A DNA stretch of 64,000 nucleotides, taken from the NCBI GenBank assembly GCA_031213475.1, contig JARUPZ010000021.1:3944438-4008437 (forward strand), in the 5' to 3' direction. The stretch is from Nereocystis luetkeana. Its lineage: Eukaryota; Sar; Phaeophyceae; Laminariales; Laminariaceae. This document shows, in pieces, positions 11,110 through 20,659 of this stretch. The first letter of the stretch is position 1. Each line of letters starts with the position of its first letter. Below the pieces are notes generated by a model. That model saw only the letters and a list, made by a program, of their open reading frames with translations, was not told the origin of the DNA and did no database searches. A program made the translations under genes and the position numbers.

Positions 11110-11745
11110 ACTCTCTGACGAAGGAGTCCGTGGTCACACAAAGGTGCTGGAGCCCTAGGAAGATCCGAAAAACTAAAAAAAAATCGAAAATTCGGCTGCC
11201 TCAAAATACACGAGACGAAAAAAGCGCACACAAGATAAAACCAATGTGCAAAACTGAACTAACATGGCCGCGTGTATATCCTCTCAACTATAACATAGAA
11301 GAGTACCCCCGTTCCCACCACTAACCAACTCGTGGCTGCTGACTACAACCATTCCTGAATACTTCCACGAAAAATACCAACAATAAAACTTGCCGCGTAA
11401 TAATAGATTGGGCATGCTAGAATGCGTACGTACGTCGTGCCTGCCGTATGCACGGTGAAATGTATGATGTGCCTGTCTTACACGATCTATGTCGTGCATG
11501 TTGTATACAGAACGATCTAATGCCACCTCGCCTGCGGGGGGGGGGGGGGGCACGACAGATTGTTTCCTCTAGTTTTAGTTTTTTTTTCTTCCTATTCTCT
11601 TTCGATTTGTCTTCTTTGTTTTTCTTTTCTCTTTGATTGTTTCCTTTCGTTTCTCTATTTCATAGAATGTGTATGTCGTGCCTGTCGTATCTATTAATAG
11701 TTCGTATGATGACATGGCATTGCATTACCCACTGCTACGCTTACT
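11110..11745. other. Non-coding stretch with G-run
   Basis: Contains a G-run (11537-11550) and a T-rich tract. No gene or known repeat is recognised. Confidence 0.4.
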
Positions 11746-11748
11746 GCA

Positions 11749-11778
11749 TACCAGGTACCAGGTACCACGTACCAGGTA
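11749..11778. repeat. Tandem cluster of TACCAGGTA motifs
   Basis: Four overlapping 9-mers sharing their TA dinucleotides: TACCAGGTA at 11749 and 11756, the variant TACCACGTA at 11763, and TACCAGGTA at 11770. Each unit adds 7 bp between TAs, as repeated insertion and excision at a regenerated TA would produce. Confidence 0.85.
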
Positions 11779-11787
11779 CGTAGCAAC

Positions 11788-11883
11788 TTAGCCCTTTTAG
11801 AACCGCAGTCTCGATTTGGGGACAAACCACTCAAACTTCAAGTAGTTCGTCCCCAAAACGGGACTGCGGTTCTAAAGGGGTTA
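11788..11883. mobile_element. MITE family A, copy A4 (near-perfect palindrome)
   Basis: TTAG flanks on both sides. The arms CCCTTTTAGAACCGCAGTC and its complement extend inward through GGGGACAAACCACTC, leaving a short loop. Confidence 0.92.
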
Positions 11884-12226
11884 GTGGCGTAGCTTTGTGA
11901 CCACAGAACTTGTATCTCTTCTAGGATTGAAGAATCGGCACGGACACTGGTTGTGCTGGCTGTCGACCGGTAGAAATCTCGGTTGAATGTACAGAACACA
12001 CACACGCATGTCGTGTATTTCGTATACAAGTACGATCTATGTCGTGCCTGTCGTATTTAGGACAATGACGTCGTCTGCCTGCTCCATAGCGGCACTACTG
12101 CTGTGGTATCCCGGAGCCGAAGTTTCGTGACCACAGGGCTGTCTGTCTTCTGTAGGATTGAAGAATCACCGGGAAGGGGCACTGCTCTAGCGGGTGGTGC
12201 TGGATGTCGACGGGTAGGAAGAACGG
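11884..12226. repeat. Dispersed repeat E, copies 2 and 3
   Basis: Two tandem-like copies starting CGTAGCTTTGTGACCACAG (about 11889) and CGAAGTTTCGTGACCACAG (about 12118). Both contain AGGATTGAAGAATC and a GTCGAC(C/G)GGTAG segment and are related to 2335-2490. Confidence 0.7.
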
Positions 12227-12538
12227 ACGCGTTCTACGATAATGGTAGCACATTTCCGACAAAATGTTTCTGAGTGACGGGGCTTCTTGACCCAAAATCT
12301 TTGGAATGACGATTTTTTTTTTTTTAAATGACGGAATGTATAGTTGCGCCATGGGATGTTTCATCGGGATGCAGTTTGATATTTTTGCTGACGTCCGTTT
12401 TCGGGTGAGGTGTGGAGCCCTTTCTAGTACCGCAGTCCCGTTTTGGGGACTGACTACTTGAAATTTGAGTGGATTGTCCCCAAAACGGTACTGCAGTTCT
12501 AAAAAGGTCAAGTGAGGAACCTCTACCGTAGAACGCCT
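12227..12538. mobile_element. Inverted-repeat element F, copy 1, carrying a nested MITE A
   Basis: Ends GGACGCGTTCTACGAT and ACCGTAGAACGCCT are inverted. The body matches the copy at 15829-16082 (TGACGGGG, ACCCAAAATC, GGCCATGGGAT, TTTCGGGTGAGGTGTGGAG). A family-A MITE (12417-12510) sits inside, after GTGTGGAG. Confidence 0.8.
12417..12510. mobile_element. MITE family A, copy A5, nested in element F
   Basis: Arms TACCGCAGTCCCGTTTTGGGG and its complement surround ACTTGAAATTTGAGTGGATT. The uninterrupted version of the host sequence is seen at 15829-16082. Confidence 0.88.
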
Positions 12539-12539
12539 C

Positions 12540-13380
12540 AACGGTATAATGTGAAAACAAGCACACACGCACACGCATACTCGTACGCACAGCACTCTCC
12601 CTGATGAATGACTCTGCTGACTCCTAACCGATGTTCCACCATTAAAATCTGAAAGCGTGACGCTTAACATACACGCTTCACCAATCAAGTTCGACCTACA
12701 AAAAAAGACGAAGTGCTCCAAACATTGTGTACCCCATCATCAATTTTTCGACACTCTCCTTACTACGGTAGCTATTATTGCTAGTACCAGGTATTGGATA
12801 TCGTTTGAGAAACGACGTCGAGACGATGCCGATAATAAAAAAACCGAATCGATACGATCTAGATACTTCATAGATTGAAGTCCTTTTGTTCAATAATGTT
12901 CGTGAAAAGCACAGGGATGCCAGGGGAGGGAGGGCAAGACAATTTCGATACGATACATAATCGAAACACGACGATACGATATCCAACACTACCTAATGTA
13001 ATACCAGGTACGTCTATACCGATGCTTCGCGAACACCGAACTACAACATGTCCGAGCAATAGTTCCTCAAACTAATTTCCTTCCCCGCTGGTCTATTGGA
13101 AAGATCGCTGCAATCCCATACGACCCTTCCTCCGTCTGACTCTTTTGAGTCTCCCCTACTCGGCATCTATGCGTCAAATCCACGCGCCATTGGCAGCAGC
13201 CCCCCTTTCCTTTTCCCTCCTCCCTCTAGTCGCTTGACGGTCCCGTAGTGCGAGCCTGCTTGCATGGCGGGCTGGTCGACGTGAGATCGTGACCTGAGAG
13301 GTCAATGATATTTTTGAGTGGAAGGCGTTCCTTGCCGATGCCCTGTCTTGGCCATACACCCCCTCCCATTCCCATTCATA
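12540..13380. other. Non-coding stretch with footprint-like motifs
   Basis: Holds TACCAGGTA at 12785 and 13002. No exon or known transposon is recognised. Confidence 0.4.
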
Positions 13381-13905
13381 TCGAGCTCTTGTAAACCGTG
13401 GCCCCCACTCCAGGTGATAAGCAATTTGCATGATTTGGTATGCCATTTTACGATGGTGTATGATGGGATGGTGGGGATGATGTAACATGATATGATATTA
13501 TTCTATACCTGGTACAGGTACGACAAACAATTAGGGGTGGAACGCTGGGACGGAAGACGGCCCGCTTTTCGAGACCCCGTGCCCCCCTGCTTCCCTCAAC
13601 GACGAGCTTCCTTAAACCGTAGCCCCTACTCTATAATTATGTTTCTTCTCTCAGGAAAGTGATGAGTGGTCAATGTTGAAGATCATGCCGCACATTTGTC
13701 GGACGGCAAGGGAAATAGTAATAATTATATGTGATATTGTATATTTTGGTGTGATGTGATATGGTATGTATGATGATACGGTACCATATGATACGAACCG
13801 TTAGGGATGGAGCGCTGGGACGAAGACGGCCCGGTTTCGAGACTCAGAGCCACCCTGGACGGTGGTAACCTGCAAAGGAGAGAGAAGTTCAACCTCTATG
13901 CGATC
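13381..13905. repeat. Degenerate direct duplication with a reverse copy of repeat H
   Basis: Two related blocks: one ends near 13580 (TGGAACGCTGGGACGGAAGA), the other near 13845 (TGGAGCGCTGGGACGAAGA). Both are preceded by AAACCGT(A/G)GCCCC-type sequence and a GATATG-rich tract. About 13660-13720 holds the only minus-strand copy of repeat H. A frame at 13807-13903 (MERWDEDGPVSRLRATLDG...) ends at a good donor, GTGAGTACG, but lies within the duplicated unit, so I keep it as repeat. Confidence 0.55.
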
Positions 13906-14079
13906 GTGAGTACGTACGTGCATAGGAAAGCGCCATTTTTTATTTTTTTTCATTTTTGTTTTTTTCATGACGCATGCCATGACATATGGGGGTGCTGCAC
14001 CGAATTTTTATGGGGCTCTTCCCGCCTGAGGAGCTCTATCTACTACTACTACAGCTGTAGTTCACCCCAAACCCTGACC

Positions 14080-14170
14080 TCAACTCTTTTAGTAATTAAA
14101 TGCAGTCCTGTTTTTGGGGAAAACCGCTCGAATTCTGTGTAGCTTATCCCCGAAAACAGTCGTACTCGCG
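14080..14170. mobile_element. MITE family A, copy A6 (degenerate)
   Basis: Degenerate arms CTTTTAGTAATTAAATGCAG and GTCCTGTTTTTGGGG, then TTATCCCCGAAAACAG. Recognisable only beside better copies. Confidence 0.55.
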
Positions 14171-14247
14171 AAACGTTGAAGAAAAGCCGAAACATGCAAC
14201 CCCATGGCCTACTTCTGTAGGTTATGTACATATCGAAACATGCTGTT

Positions 14248-14343
14248 AACCCTGTTAGCACCGCAGTCCCATATGTGGGGACAAAGCACATCAATTATGA
14301 GTAGTTTGTCCCCAAAACGGGATTGGGGTCCTATAAGGGTTAA
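14248..14343. mobile_element. MITE family A, copy A7
   Basis: TTAA on both sides. Left arm CCCTGTTAGCACCGCAGTCCC, right arm GGGATTGGGGTCCTATAAGGG. The right end is caught up in the tandem duplication that follows. Confidence 0.85.
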
Positions 14344-14548
14344 CTACAGTCTGCGTAACACAGAAATTCTGCTCCCGCGACATTGGGTAGTTTTAGAGCC
14401 CGGGAGCCCACTCGTCAAGTCATAAATATTTTCCCTGGGGTCCTATAAGGGTTAACCACAGTCTGTGTAACACAGAAATTCTGCTCCAGCGACGATGGGT
14501 AGTTTTAGAGCCCGGGAGCCCACTCGTCAAGTCATAAATATTTGCCTT
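14325..14548. repeat. 112-bp tandem duplication including the end of MITE A7
   Basis: Unit 1 starts at 14325 and unit 2 at 14437. Both begin GGGGTCCTATAAGGGTTAAC and continue through ACACAGAAATTCTGCTCC to GTCATAAATATTT. The copies differ at only a few sites, so the duplication is recent and happened after the MITE inserted. Confidence 0.92.
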
Positions 14549-14635
14549 GCAAGTCAAGAAGTGCTACGCACCCTTACCGTGGCCGCGACACGCCTCTCAT
14601 GAATCCCCGTTATTTTCTCCGCCACGCTTTCCTTT

Positions 14636-14715
14636 TTTTCCTCCTATGTACGAGTAGTCGTAGTAGCTCAGATCCCGGGGTCACATAGTAGGCTCCCCCC
14701 CGCGCCCCCCGCCGG
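14636..14715 (-). mobile_element. 3' fragment of the tRNA-derived SINE
   Basis: Carries the SINE 3' signature in reverse (CTCAGATCCCGGGGTCACAT then AGTAGGCTC) without the tRNA head. Confidence 0.6.
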
Positions 14716-15080
14716 CGCCTACTCGAGTTGATCAACAAGCAGCCGTGGTTGCCGCTTTGTACACCAACGTCTGGGCGGAAACGAAAATTCAGTTCACGTA
14801 CTATTAAAAAATAGTAGGAATATACAACGGTGCTGCTTTTCCGTCTATGCGCCGTGCCCGTGGGGTGTCTCGGCTGCGTGCTGGTACAGCGGTAGCTGAT
14901 ACTATCACCAAAAATCTCCACCACGCTGCCCCTAGATCGAATTAGAACGCCTGTGTATCGAATTTTGAATATTCAATAGTATCCTTGTATCTAGGGATAG
15001 ACTGGCACCTGGCAGCAAGAATTATGTTTTGCCGTAAGTACGGCGGTCGCGCTTTCATTTATTCCCCTTCGAGCGCGCCT

Positions 15081-15270
15081 GGAAAAAAAAAAAAAAAAAA
15101 AAAACGAATCCTGTGGAATAGCCGGACATTTGCCACTCTGTATGCGTTGTATCTGGAAATTGTCGAATGTGTGTATGTATGTATGTATGTATGTATGTGT
15201 GTGTACCTGGTACCGGGTGTGTATGAAGCAATTGCAGACTGGCGCGGGGGGAGGGGGGGGGAGGGGGGGC
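15081..15270. repeat. Simple-sequence cluster: poly-A, (TGTA)n, G-rich
   Basis: A poly-A run at about 15081-15104, a (GTAT)n tract at about 15169-15200 ending in TACCTGGTA (15204), and a G-rich run near 15246-15270. Confidence 0.85.
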
Positions 15271-15828
15271 GGCACGGCGGGAACGTTTGTCGTCCATGCT
15301 AAGCTGCCAATACCCTTGTAGAGCATAAAATGTTCATGCCATTGCTAAATGCGGGGGAAGGGAACTTTTGTACCACCCATAGGCTTCCAAACTAGCACAA
15401 AAATGTATGCCATGCTAAATGGGAGTAGGAGGGGGAGGGGGGGGGCAGATATGCGACACCACATAGAACAATAAACTATTAGTACCACACTGTAGCAAAA
15501 AAAATGTATGCCATGCTGAAAAACAAAACAGACGCCTCGAAAGACACGATCAAGAAATATTAGGCCAACGTGAGATGAACGTAAATACAACTTGTGGCGC
15601 GCTTACTTGTCAATCGTCATTTATTTCACAAAAATTCCGGAGCAACTCGCTTGTAGGGGGGGGGGAGGGCGTTATACCCGTGGCAACGGCGTCCTTGCCA
15701 AGCCTTTGTCGCCGGTGCCTTTTTCTTCCCTTCTCAACACGGGCCCGGTACTTACTGCCTTCGCTTTTATCGCGCGTATATAGGGTGAATGCAGTTTTGA
15801 TTCCCACTTTTTTGTCCGTCGACGTTTG
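15271..15828. other. Non-coding stretch, possible SINE remnant
   Basis: G-runs near 15429-15446 and 15656-15667. TTTTCTTCCCTTCTCAACAC at 15721 faintly recalls the SINE body. No exon recognised. Confidence 0.35.
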
Positions 15829-16082
15829 GCGCGTTCTACGATATAATGAGGTATCTCGTTTCCCGTTATTTTTGTTTTCTGAATGACGGGGGGGTCCTTC
15901 ACCCAAAATCGTCGGAAGGCCAATATTGGTTTCGAAAAATGACATGTTTGTACTTGGGCCATGGGATTCGTCATCGGGTTTGAAATTTTGGTTTCGCTGG
16001 AGGTCAGTTTCGGGTGAGGTGTGGAGCTCCCTGAGTGAGGAGCCTCTGAAAAATTAGGGTGAACCCCTATCGTAGAACGCCT
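15829..16082. mobile_element. Inverted-repeat element F, copy 2 (uninterrupted)
   Basis: Ends GGCGCGTTCTACGATA and TATCGTAGAACGCC are inverted. It shares its body with 12227-12538 but lacks the MITE insertion, so it serves as the empty-site reference. Confidence 0.8.
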
Positions 16083-16084
16083 CG

Positions 16085-16144
16085 TTTGTGAGTCGAATTT
16101 TGTGAACTCGCTCGTTTGTGAGTCGAATTTTGTGAACTCGCTCG
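16085..16144. repeat. 30-bp perfect tandem duplication
   Basis: Two consecutive copies of a unit beginning GTTTGTGAGTCGAATTTTGT, directly after element F. Confidence 0.95.
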
Positions 16145-16294
16145 CGTCCTCGCACGATCAGTGACGGGAGAAGACTCGGAAATAATGCGTCCTGAGCGAC
16201 AAAGGTACAACAGCAGCCGAGATGCGAGCCCCAGCGCAACTCGTGCTGGCAGTAAAACGTACTGCGTGTTCTGCGTTATTCTTGCGTTTTGTCA

Positions 16295-16620
16295 TCTCAC
16301 AGTGCGGAGCGCTTGTTCCAAAATAATACCATCCGCATGTAGAAGGTTAACTACTCTGCAGAATCGATGACTGGAAATATGGAATTTTTTTTCAGTGAGG
16401 CCTGAAAACTTGGCGAAATTATACCATACTAGGCATGTAGTATCATTTCATTATTCCTTCATAGCCGCTATTCTTCTTGTGCGGTCTGAGAATGTACGGC
16501 GCTTGTTCCAATCATACCACCCACATGGACAAGGGGATCCAGAATCCAATGGCCTCACACATGGAAGGTACTATCAATCATACCTGAACACTTGAAGAAT
16601 TTGTAGTTTCCTACTGGATA
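16295..16620 (+). repeat. Dispersed repeat G, copies 2 and 3
   Basis: Two related blocks start GCGCTTGTTCCAAAATAATAC (about 16308) and GCGCTTGTTCCAATCATACC (about 16499). Both continue with CCATCCGCAT/CCACCCACAT and end in a CCTGAA(A)AC segment. Confidence 0.7.
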
Positions 16621-16659
16621 CATGCACCAAATCCTTTTCAGTAGACTAGTGTTATTTCT

Positions 16660-16745
16660 GTTGCCATCCGACAATGTGCGGCATGATCTTCAACATGGAT
16701 CACTCATAACTTTCCCGAAAGAAGAAAACCTATTGTGTAATCAAG
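16660..16745 (+). repeat. Dispersed repeat H
   Basis: GCCATCCGACAATGTGCGGC, then a CTTCAACATGGATCACTCAT-type segment and CCCGAAAGAAG. Confidence 0.85.
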
Positions 16746-16886
16746 TTCAGTCGTAGTTTTTCGTTTGTTTCTTCACCCTGGCACAATGTCCAGCTCGAAC
16801 CTTCAACAGGGAGAAGAAAACCCCCAAGAAAATCGCACAACGTTTTTTTTCTTTTTCTTAACTTGGCTTCCTACAGACGGACAGTA

Positions 16887-16990
16887 TTACGGGGGACCAT
16901 AGTTAATAGGACCAAATATTGTTAGTAAAAATGGTTAAATATATAGGTTTTCATGTACACCATAGGTCCTGTTAACTATGGTCCCCCGTA
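16887..16990 (+). mobile_element. MITE family B, copy B6
   Basis: TA then TTACGGGGGACCATAG; core GGACCAAATATTGTTAG; right end CTATGGTCCCCCGTA. Its interior reads TAAATATATAGGTTTT, without the extra TACCTGGTA of B1 and B2. Confidence 0.92.
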
Positions 16991-17031
16991 CTAGTACCCT
17001 ATCGTGGCCTTATACACCCCCCCCCTACACC

Positions 17032-17300
17032 GGAAATGAAATCAACTCATTGAAACTGTCATCCATAATATGCAAGTCCGCCCCAAAAACGGTTCTTAGT
17101 AGGATGCAGCTCACCCTTCATGCGACTCGCCAGACACCTCACGGCGCTTCGCGCTTGGTACAAGCAATGTCTGCCTGGTCGGGGAAAACCCGACATGCTC
17201 CGCCCCGGTATTGTAGGGATGCGAGGGTCTATGGTCATACGACTACACGGCCATGCACGAGATCGAGAGCATCTCTCCTATCGAGTACACCCCCTCCACA
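17032..17300 (+). repeat. SINE-like repeat K, copy 1
   Basis: About 270 bp. Landmarks in order: GGTTCTTAGTAGGATGCAGC, GGCGCTTCGCGCTTGGTAC, GGGGAAAACCCGACATGC, GATGCGAGGGTCTATGGTC, CGGCCATGCACGAGATCGAG, GAGTACACCCCCTCC. Full copies recur at 27797, 52249 and 61985 (reverse). Size and dispersal suggest a SINE, but I see no clear A/B boxes or tail. Confidence 0.8.
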
Positions 17301-17404
17301 TCGCTAGCGTTTTGTCCGCAGAACATCAGTTCGGTAGACTTCCGCCGTGTGCCTCTAGCCTAAAATCGATACTTGGCATACCGTAACTCTTGTCGTTATT
17401 GTTG

Positions 17405-17485
17405 TGTTGGCATCCGACGAAGATGCGCAGCATGGTCTTCAGCGTTGATCATTCATAAACATTTGCGAAGAGAAAAAAAAACGCG
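17405..17485 (+). repeat. Dispersed repeat H
   Basis: GGCATCCGACGAAGATGCGC, GTCTTCAGCGTTGATCATTC. Confidence 0.7.
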
Positions 17486-18034
17486 AGGGCAACTACTATA
17501 AGCGATGTGTAAATATAAGCGAGTGTGTACGAGCCAGTTGCCACAGATGCTGTGCGTAGTTCTCGTGCGTCATGAAGGATACACTTATGTTTGACGGCAA
17601 GTAGCAACAGCAAACAGCACGTGCGCGTGTGTGCGTGCGTCTGCAGTCGTTTCATCATAAGCTCAATCAAACCGGAGAGCCATAGGGGTTTTGTTTTGAA
17701 GCCATGTGCATCCACTGCTATATTATACCAGGTACCACAGATACATGAAAGCTACGCCACGTTGCGCTGGAACGCAAGGACCGTTTGGCGAGTATCTTTG
17801 CATCTCCAGACAGTGGTATAGCATACCAGGAATAACTTACGTGGAAACCAGAACAGCATGTAATAGGAAAATCGAGGCAGCGATATCTTCTGGCCGCCAC
17901 CACCAGCTCAGTCTCCTTACCTTGTTGCTATCCCCATTCTTATCCCTAAGCTCATTCGTGATGACGTAGCAGGCGCCTACCTTGTCTGTTTTTGTTCAGG
18001 TTTTTGGCGTTTTTTGCATTCCCTTCGTTCCCTT
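17486..18034. other. Non-coding stretch
   Basis: Includes TACCAGGTA at 17726. No gene recognised. Confidence 0.35.
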
Positions 18035-18037
18035 TTA

Positions 18038-18128
18038 TTTTGTCAATTGTTCGTTGGCGGTGGCGGGTTTGTCCGCCTGCCACTGGCACGGTGTGTACGC
18101 CATCTGCAAAGAGCTCGAAAACTCCCGC
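18038..18128 (+). repeat. Member of a short repeat pair (with 19110-19200)
   Basis: GGCGGGTTTG and CACGGTGTGTACGCCATCTG are matched at 19110-19200 by GGCGGGTTCG and GACGGCGTGTACACCATCTG. The second copy is open in one frame (MAGSIVYWDGVYTICEEH), but nothing identifies a protein. Confidence 0.55.
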
Positions 18129-18209
18129 CCTTAACGCTTGTACACAGTAACGCGTTTCTTGTTATATGATCGCGCTTCTTCCAATACCTGTTGTTGAGGA
18201 ATGTGTGTT

Positions 18210-18420
18210 GCCATCCGACAGCAGTGTGTAGGCAGCATGAGCTTCACGGAAGAAAACCAAGAGAAACAGTATAAAAAAAGGAGACCTATTGGCCTGCAGT
18301 AGGCTATTGTATTCCAATAGCCTACTGGACTACAGTAACTTCAGCAGCGATCACTCCGAAACATTCGTTCCCCGAAAGAAGAAAAAAACGAGGGCCCCAA
18401 AAAACAAAAAGGCAACCCAT
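18210..18420 (+). repeat. Dispersed repeat H, long copy
   Basis: GCCATCCGACAGCAGTGTG, then a CCTATTGGCCTGCAGTAGGC segment and ACTTCAGCAGCGATCACTCC. Longer copies of H include this second half. Confidence 0.75.
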
Positions 18421-18559
18421 GCTCGAATCTACACGTGTCTCCCTTTCTCTTTTATGTACCTACCCTCCAGGTACGAGTTATCACATTTTTGTGAATATTC
18501 TGAAATACCCAATACCTGGTACGAGTTATTACTTTTTCTGTTCTTGTTCCTGTTCTTGT

Positions 18560-18657
18560 TGACCCTTTTAGAGCGGCAGTCGCATTTTCGGGGACAGAAT
18601 TACGTAGGATTTTGAGGGGTTAGTCGCTTATTAACACGAGACTGCAGCTCTAAAAAT
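18560..18657. mobile_element. MITE family A, copy A8 (diverged)
   Basis: Left CCCTTTTAGAGCGGCAGTCGC, right ACGAGACTGCAGCTCTAAAA; the interior has diverged. Confidence 0.75.
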
Positions 18658-18848
18658 ATCGTGATCCGCCGGCGGCTGCCCGTCCGTTTCGCTAATAATG
18701 TTGCTCTCTTGCACTATTTTCGGTCCTCGCTTGTCAGAGTAGTAGCTTGGCGACGACGTTGTTTTAGTGCCGTGCTTGCTCTTGTTTGGTGACCTTGATC
18801 CGGCGGCGCCTGCCTCTGTTCTCCTTCGTTGATGTTCTTCTTGCACTT

Positions 18849-18954
18849 CTACGGGGGACCATAGTTAATAGGACCTATGGTATACATAAAAACCTATATT
18901 TTTATCCATTTTTACCAACAATACTTGGTCCTATTTAATGTGGTCCCCCCGTAA
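18849..18954 (-). mobile_element. MITE family B, copy B7
   Basis: TACGGGGGACCATAG to GGTCCCCCCGTAA with TA at the right flank; core in reverse orientation (ACCAACAATACTTGGTCC). Confidence 0.9.
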
Positions 18955-19484
18955 TACTGTCTTCGTTCGTTTCGCCGAACTTTGTTGGCGATGACGGCCT
19001 TTCCTTCACTCGTTCGTGTCCCTGTGCCTTGTCGATCATCTCGACCCGGCGCTCGTCTTGCCTACGTGATTGGTGTTGCTGTTTGCTCTAAACCCCCGTC
19101 CCTTTCGCAGAGTGTAGTGGCGATGGCGGGTTCGATCGTGTACTGGGACGGCGTGTACACCATCTGCGAAGAGCACGTGTGGGAAAACACTTGGCGGTGA
19201 GCCAGTCTCTCGCCGCTGCCGCTGCTATGCGTGTACAAAAAATTGTAGTATCGGTGCTACGGGCAGTTCGGTGGTGTTGCCCTCCTCGGACTTATGTATC
19301 TTGCGTGTGTTCCATTCCGGCTTGAATCGAGCGTCGTCTATTACCGCAGGAGTACTGTTGAAGTCTATCTTCTGTTAGTACTATGTACAGCAGATATCAA
19401 CACTTTTCCCTCGCTTGGGGGCTGCTGCTCGCACCTCCCTCCCTAGGCAATCTCTCGTTCACCCCGCAGAATATGAGCAACGTA

Positions 19485-19581
19485 TTAACCCTTTTAGAAC
19501 CGCAGTCCCGTTTTGGGGACAAACCAGTCAAATTTCAAGTAGTTTGTCCCCAAAACGGGACTGCGGTTCTAAAGGGGTTAA
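19485..19581. mobile_element. MITE family A, copy A9 (best-preserved palindrome)
   Basis: TTAA on both sides, then CCCTTTTAGAACCGCAGTCC and an almost perfect inverted right arm ending GGTTCTAAAGGGG. Only about 15 bp around TCAAATTTCAAGTA are unpaired. This copy best shows the TTAA target and CCC/GGG termini typical of the piggyBac superfamily. Confidence 0.95.
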
Positions 19582-19599
19582 CAGCGGTACTACAGCAGG

Positions 19600-20395
19600 C
19601 AGAACCCAAGATGGACTCAATGAATAACATACCTCCCCCCCCCCATGTCTAAAAAATGGTCATGATTACTCCTCCCCCCCCGTAACACCAAGAAAACGAG
19701 CACTAAGAACGGCGGGCTGATACTTACACGGGAAAAATAAGAAATGCGGGGGTCATTATTGCACCGATTGCGGTGTACAACGCACCCTTTCTCGGATTAG
19801 AAATCCACCCTGGAGCAGCTTTCCTGTTTTCCGTTACGGGTAGGTGTTTGGTACTGCTGTACGGTGTGGTCAGGTGTATCCGATATGCACCAAAATGCTA
19901 CCGCAGGAGACTGCTCTTTTGGGCTTCATAAAAATGTGTTTTATGTTGGGTTTTTTGGGTAATACCTGGTAGCAATTAGACGTCTCAGACGTTTGGGTTT
20001 CGGAGATAGATGGGTGAAAAGGTCAGGAATATCAGCTGTTTTTTTTTTTCTCATCATATATCATAAATAATACCAGGTACCTGGTAGTTGATATTATTTT
20101 GTTGTTGATTACTTTTTTACAGTTTTTCTTTTTCTTTTTTTCGATAGCAGCGGCCCTTTTAGGGCCTAAAAAAAAAAGAGCAAAATCTCCTGTGCGATAA
20201 ACGTGTACCATGGTACAACGTTTTTGGTACGTACAGAGGAGGGAGGAGAGCGCCCGCCGTGTGACCTCGGATCTAAGTCGCAAACCGGTGGGGGATGAGG
20301 AAAATGGGAACGTTCATGCCATTCGGGGGAGAGGAGGGGGGAGCCGGGTAGGGCAAACACAACACAGTCAGTTAGTAGATGGGATGTTTTTCCAT
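19600..20395. other. Non-coding stretch
   Basis: C-runs at 19636 and 19674; TACCTGGTA at 19963; a TACCAGGTACCTGGTA doublet at 20071-20086. No exon recognised. Confidence 0.4.
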
Positions 20396-20640
20396 GCCCC
20401 CCCCCCCCCCCCCCTGTATGCACCGAAAATGCTGGGTACATCAGTACCGCTCAGCAGATTTGCTCTCATGCAGAGCCGTTATTGTGTTATTGTTGGAGAG
20501 CTTCCACATTTTCTCGGTTTACTTTGGGAACTTCTGTATCAAACTACGGAGGCGTTCTGTACCAATGCGTGAATTTTGGCAGAGATAAACATATCAGGAA
20601 CGCTTCGCAATTACACATCTGGGGGGGGGGGGGGGGGGGG
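20396..20640. repeat. C-run and G-run pair
   Basis: A pure C-run of about 18 (near 20397-20414) and a pure G-run of about 20 (near 20621-20640). Confidence 0.9.
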
Positions 20641-20659
20641 AGTCTGCTAAAATTATCTG

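Noticed and set aside
13807..13903. Exon candidate MERWDEDGPVSRLRATLDG... with a good GTGAGT donor
   Set aside because: The start of the frame lies in a sequence duplicated 260 bp upstream and embedded in repeats, so the donor is probably fortuitous.
17200..17300. 5S rRNA-like segment (CGACTACACGGCCATGCACGAG)
   Set aside because: Only a few words recall 5S rRNA. The conserved internal control region is absent, and the segment is part of dispersed repeat K.
19124..19200. Short frame MAGSIVYWDGVYTICEEHVW
   Set aside because: A diverged copy of the same sequence occurs at 18038-18128 without an open frame, pointing to a dispersed repeat rather than a gene.
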